A stretch of DNA of 64,000 bases from Paracentrotus lividus (lineage: Eukaryota; Echinodermata; Echinoidea; Camarodonta; Echinidae), in assembly GCA_940671915.1 (NCBI GenBank), contig CALNVZ010002974.1, forward strand, positions 16,595,794 to 16,659,793, in the 5' to 3' direction. The notes beneath the pieces are model-generated. The model made no database searches, was not told where the DNA came from, and was given only the letters and a program-made list of their open reading frames with translations. A program made the translations under genes and the position numbers. Positions 59,463 to 64,000 of this stretch are shown piece by piece. Every line of letters starts with the position of its first letter. Positions within the stretch are counted from its first letter, which is position 1.

Positions 59463-60597
59463 CATGTTGGGGATGGGCATGGTGTAAGTAAAGATAATGA
59501 TGTTGATGATGAGGATGAAAGTGAAGATGTTGATGATGATAATGCAGATGATAATGATGACGGTGATGGTTGTGATGATGAGGATGATGATGATGTTAAT
59601 TCTATTGATCGGGTTGGTTATTGATTGAAATGATGAGGATGATGTTAGTGATGATAATGATGGTGATGGGGATGGTGGTGGTGGTGGTGGTGGTGATGAT
59701 GATAATGATGATAATGATGATTTTGGTGATGACGATAATGTTCATAATGATGGTAGTGGTGGTGATGATAATGATGATAATGATGATTTTGGTGATGACG
59801 ATAATGTTCATAATGATGGTAGTGGTGATGATGATAATGATGATAATGATGATTTTGGTGATGACGATAATGTTCATAATGATGGTAGTGGTGGTGATGA
59901 TGATGATGATAATGATAATTTTGGTGATGACGATAATGTTCATAATGATGGTAGTGGTGGTGATGATGATGATGATGATGATAATGATGATTTTGGTGAT
60001 GACGATAATGTTCATAATGATGGTAGTGGTGATGATGATGATGATAAGCAGATTAAAAAACAAAACATCTAAGACAACAGCCAATTATCTGAAATAATTC
60101 AGAAATGATAATAAAATTGATGATTATGATGGTAATGAGATTGACGATGATGATTGTAATGATGAAGGGGATGATGAGGACGAGGATGATGTTAAAATAT
60201 CGTGATGATGCTGGTGGTGGTGATGATAATGATGGTGATAATGAGGATGATGATGATGATGGTGATGATGATGTTGATGATGATGATGATGATGATGATG
60301 ACGGTGATGGTGACAGTGATATTGATGACGATGATTGTGATTTTTAATCGACAATCACTCCCTGACTATTATATCTCTCTGTTCTTGAAATGAAACATAC
60401 AGGTCCGGTTACATGGTCAGAATTATGAAACCCTCCATGAATACATCTCACCCTCCATCCTCCCACAAATCTTCGGTGGAGAGATTGAGAACTATGACTC
60501 GTCACCATGGCGACAGGCCTTCCTAGCAAAAGATCTACAATGGCAGCCATCTCAAGAAGAAGGTGTCGCCAAAAAGAAGAAAAAGGGAAAGAAGTGA
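55929..60597 (+). CDS. TTPA: CRAL-TRIO lipid-transfer protein (alpha-tocopherol transfer protein-like), 4 exons
   Basis: Exons 55929-56289, 58472-58665, 59227-59337 and 60403-60597 join in frame to 286 residues, close to the 278 of vertebrate alpha-tocopherol transfer protein. The helical CRAL-TRIO N-terminal domain is at about 27-80 (FLIRFLRAKKFEVERAYKS), followed by the Sec14-like lipid-binding domain at about 90-250 with GHWDP at 121-125, ILLFDLEGV, VRVAGIHFIN and ILPQIFGGE. Such proteins hold one hydrophobic ligand (tocopherol, retinal or a phosphoinositide) in a closed pocket and move it between membranes. The ligand cannot be told from the sequence; clavesin or TTPAL relatives are alternatives. 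The C-terminus ends in a lysine-rich tail (AKKKKKGKK). The ATG follows A-rich sequence with A at -3 and G at +4. AATAAA at 61004 may mark the transcript end. Confidence 0.92.
57250..57510 (+). mobile_element. LINE 3' tail fragment in intron 1 of the CRAL-TRIO gene
   Basis: An AT-rich stretch ends AATAAAAACTGAACTGAACT, a short tandem tail typical of CR1/L2-type retrotransposon 3' ends. No coding part remains. Confidence 0.4.
59417..59620. repeat. GAT microsatellite in intron 3 of the CRAL-TRIO gene
   Basis: Pure GAT units at 59421-59462, grading into impure GATGAT/GGTGAT repeats. Confidence 0.9.
59696..60048. repeat. 66-bp minisatellite, five copies
   Basis: The unit starts at GATTTTGGTGATGACGATAA, found at 59719, 59785, 59851, 59917 (first base changed) and 59989; spacing is 66, 66, 66 and 72. 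Because the unit is a multiple of three with few stop triplets, both strands show long Met/Ile/Thr frames that are not genes. Confidence 0.9.
60120..60345. repeat. impure GAT repeat
   Basis: Codes for poly-Asp or poly-His in some frames purely by composition. Ends about 60 bp before exon 4 of the CRAL-TRIO gene. Confidence 0.85.
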
Positions 60598-63500
60598 ATA
60601 ATAAACGTAATGAATTGTACCCTTATCACGTCGCTAAATTGACTCCAAGTTGGCAAAAAAAAAAAATAGCCACTATAATTCAGTTTACGCGAACTCAATT
60701 TTCTTCAGTATGATACATTCATTACTGTGCCTTTTCAATGACTTTAATACTCTATCCCTTATTCTCATAATCATTTATGTTAAATGTGTAAACAGTGTAC
60801 GGCGGAGTTAGATGTTCAGTAGTCTATAAGGCCCTTGAAAATAGGGAAACATCTGGAGTTGGGATTGTTGTAAAGTGGAATACAGTCTCATAAGCCCAAA
60901 TATACCTACTTCAAGTGAAGGGGTCAATATTTTATACTTCTTAAAAATAGTGTTTTACACTCATTCACATGAAAAGAGTACGGGTAACTTCAGTGACGCA
61001 ATCAATAAAAATTATTGTCTCGTATGATTAAAGACAACTAGTGTTCATTTTAGCACAAAGGATATGCATCTTATTTTTATGTGCTAAAAGTTACAATTGT
61101 GATTATGTAAGCGTGCATATTTGGTTTGATATCTTCAACACCATTCCATAAGCGTATTAACAAATGTAATACATGTATGTATATTGATATATTTTTAACT
61201 CAAATAACAACAGTTTTTAGAATGTGCAATCATCCTTTCAGTATATATAAAAAAGGCGATTTTAATGAAAACCCTATTTATGAAGTCCTACTTGTGTGGG
61301 AATATTACCTTGTTATGGAATTATAATTTGGATATCTTATAACAAATGCATACGCAATAAGAAGAAACAAATTCATACATGGTTGTACATGGTAATAAAA
61401 AAAGTACTAGGCATTCGTGTATTTTTATTTTAATCTGAGAAGACCAACCAGTGTCGAAAAATCTATTTTGTTAAGCAAAGCAACATTTCCTATCAACGAA
61501 TTTTGGAATAACAGTTCCACCACCAAACAACTTTTCATTTTTTTTTTCTTCAAAATTGATAATCAGCTACTAAGTAGATTAATGCAAGGAAGGATAGCGA
61601 TAAATTTTAATTCCAACATGTACTTTAAAGTACAGACTGAAATAAAAAAAAAAATGGAAATTTATATCTTATTTAAAATCAAATTCCTATGCAACACGGA
61701 AGCAGCTCTATGTTGTATACCTGTATTGAATAGTGTGGCTCTTAACCGGCCCAAAATTAAAAATGACTAAAGTAAGATTTTTTATCATCCCAAAATGGAT
61801 TGTATTCTACCAAAAAGTAAAGTTTCACGCCATCGCAACATGTTTTTACCATGTACTTTTTAAAAACTTTATCACATTATCATTAAAACTAAAAACATTC
61901 CAATGGGCAACATGGGTATGAGTTATGTTTATAAGCAATTTAAATTTAATTATAGTGGCACAGATACGATGTTATTCAGCTGCATAATGAAATAAGTTTA
62001 GAAAAAACTTGTCGATATATTTTTTAAATCACGGCAAATTGGTTAACTCATCTTAGAATATGAAATTCGATTAATGCATCGTGTAAGAATAGTCATAATT
62101 ACTCTTTGTCATTATATTTAGGGTTTGCCCGACATATCAACGACTGATGACTCTCATATGCTACAGTCACACACACACTTACGTTAAGTTACGTCCGCGT
62201 TGCGTCCAAAATTTCCTTTTTTTCCTGCGGATCCCCACGGAAGCCTTCCCGTCATAATCAGCAGTGGAAATAGTTATAATTTCGTTCATCCAATAAAACA
62301 TGATAGAATAGAAGATGAAATAAGGATAAAACAACAAAAACGTAACTAAACATTAGTGTCTGTGTGACTGTAGCATAAACGGCAATTCGCGGGTAACGGT
62401 TTGAAACAAAAACAATATTTCCGTTTTAGATATGCTCAGTATTATAAAGAAAGAAAAAAATCCTGATTAAAAGCAGATGATAGCGGGGCATAAGACATCA
62501 TTTGCCATGATTATCCGTCATTTAAACTACGGTAAAACAGTGTCTGAGTGAATTTCTTAAATCATCATATCTTTTTAAACAAATGGCAATAGTTTATCAA
62601 CAGTCTTTTGAAATATCATTGTAAACACCAGAGTATATCGATAATATTTTTTGTACGAAACCTAGTTTGATTTCGAAAACTAGACTGTTTTTATGTCGCC
62701 CCGTTCCCATAGAATTGCCCCTGAAAGATGAAAGGTGTTGTGGTCGATAACAATATTGTGAAGTGGATTATTGACTTTCTTTATCCAATTATGTTTAAAT
62801 GTATTGTAAATGTTTATATTTATATTTTCGATTATGAAATATATTATGAAATATATAGAGCAAAATGCTTAACGTCTGTTTTTTTTTCTTCTTTGTAATT
62901 GAACCCTCAACATAATTCGCTTTAACCCTTGCCACGCTGAAGAGGCATCTGTGCACAATCATGGAATTAAATTGAACAATCGTAATAATTGTTTTTCTCA
63001 GCTATATTTTGTACAAGCGAAACTAAAATATAGCTGCTAATCATAAATAACGTCTGAAGTAATACTCCCAGTATCAATATTGTCATTTGAAAAGCAGAAT
63101 TCATAGAAAATATCTGAACAACAATTGTCATTATTTTTCCTTCAGAATATATTCAGCATGTAAAGAGTCAATAGACAGATGAGGATATACTGCGTGGCTG
63201 ACTGAGATAGATCTATCAGATATGACATCTTACTAAGGAGAGGCTGTTTAAAGTCTAAAGGACACCAGCAATTATAATAATTAATCACTCAGCAAAAATC
63301 TTCTACTCTATCTATCACCACCTCCCCCGAGTCCGGTCTTCAATTTTTCCTTATAAAAACCTCTTGCTTATTCACGTGAATGTAACATGAAAATGTCGTT
63401 TGTTTAAAAAAAAAAGATACTCCCGTTTTTTCTCTCTTGATCTTTCCACGTTTATCCGCCCGATTCTCCCTGTCTCTTCATCTCCCCCTTTCTCCCCCTC

Positions 63501-64000
63501 TCTCTCTCTCTCTCTTTCTTACACACACAAATCCACCCACAAACCTTCACCCACATTCTTATATACACAAACTCTATCCCATGATCACCTAGACTTTGGA
63601 ACTATTCAAACCACCTCTTTTCAGATAAATGTATATCCCAAAACCCATCTTCAGAATACTCAGAGCAAAGTCCATTGACCAAAATAAATACATGAGGAGA
63701 ACACTGACTTCATTTGATAAAAATTTGTTACAATCAACAGCAAATTTATTTCTTACATAATATAGCTGGTTAGTACAATTCAGGTATATCACTGCTTTAT
63801 CAGTTGCTTTTACAAAAATATAGTTCATAAAATAATTTTGATTATCAGACACATTTGGCAGAATGTCAATAGAATACAAGAATCAAGAGAAATTTCATAA
63901 CTCGTAAAATCGGAAGGCACACATGTATCATCTGTTTAACATATATCATAGCAATATGATACTAAATATACTCTATGATGGAGATATTTTTGCCATGAAT
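60598..64000. other. 3' flank, no further gene seen
   Basis: AT-rich DNA. A CT run lies at 63494-63520. The open frames at 63400-63678 and 63589-63879 are low-complexity or lack any recognisable domain or splice context. The next gene, if any, starts outside the window. Confidence 0.4.

Noticed and set aside
59602-60097. Two ~160-residue frames on opposite strands
   Set aside because: Produced by the 66-bp minisatellite; no domain, only Met/Ile/Thr/Val composition.
60105-60354. Asp-rich (+) and His-rich (-) frames
   Set aside because: Translation of a GAT repeat.
1-64000. CRISPR arrays, operons or prokaryotic regulatory sites
   Set aside because: The window is intron-bearing animal DNA; regularly spaced repeats found here are microsatellites or a minisatellite.

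Overview
The window is intron-rich animal nuclear DNA. It is AT-rich and full of microsatellites and short palindromic DNA transposons, and every gene is split by GT-AG introns. The gene set (an SDR16C-type dehydrogenase, a tandem pair of acid sphingomyelinases, and a CRAL-TRIO lipid-transfer protein) together with the repeat types suggests a marine invertebrate. An echinoderm such as a sea urchin is my best guess, but the species cannot be fixed from the sequence alone.

Layout. 1419-6147 (+): a complete four-exon short-chain dehydrogenase of the retinol dehydrogenase/SDR16C type. 6.2-21 kb: no host gene found; at least seven DNA-transposon-like elements with clear terminal inverted repeats and target-site duplications, plus a minus-strand LINE fragment. 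21198-36785 (+): acid sphingomyelinase copy A. All thirteen coding exons are recognisable, but exon 4 is split by a 6.18 kb nested transposon and exon 6 has lost its 3' third, so it is a young pseudogene. 36.8-42.2 kb: intergenic DNA and the duplicated upstream block. 42316-51651 (+): acid sphingomyelinase copy B, complete (608 codons before the stop), with a tandemly duplicated exon 10 whose arithmetic only allows mutually exclusive use. 55929-60597 (+): a complete four-exon alpha-tocopherol-transfer-protein-like gene. The remainder to 64000 holds no gene I can support.

The three gene types all touch lipid metabolism (retinoids, sphingolipids, hydrophobic ligand transport), but nothing in the sequence shows that they act together. 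The two sphingomyelinases are tandem duplicates in the same orientation, about 21 kb apart, and share exon boundaries, phases and part of their upstream DNA.

The observations most worth following are: (1) the mutually exclusive exon pair in copy B, which swaps the GHxH metal-binding segment of the enzyme; (2) the nested transposon that cuts copy A just after its DxH metal-binding motif, with clean TA and AGATT target duplications; (3) two palindromic elements built from pairs of tRNA-like sequences. Exon coordinates were derived by reading splice sites and phases by eye and by comparing copies A and B. No database search was possible.
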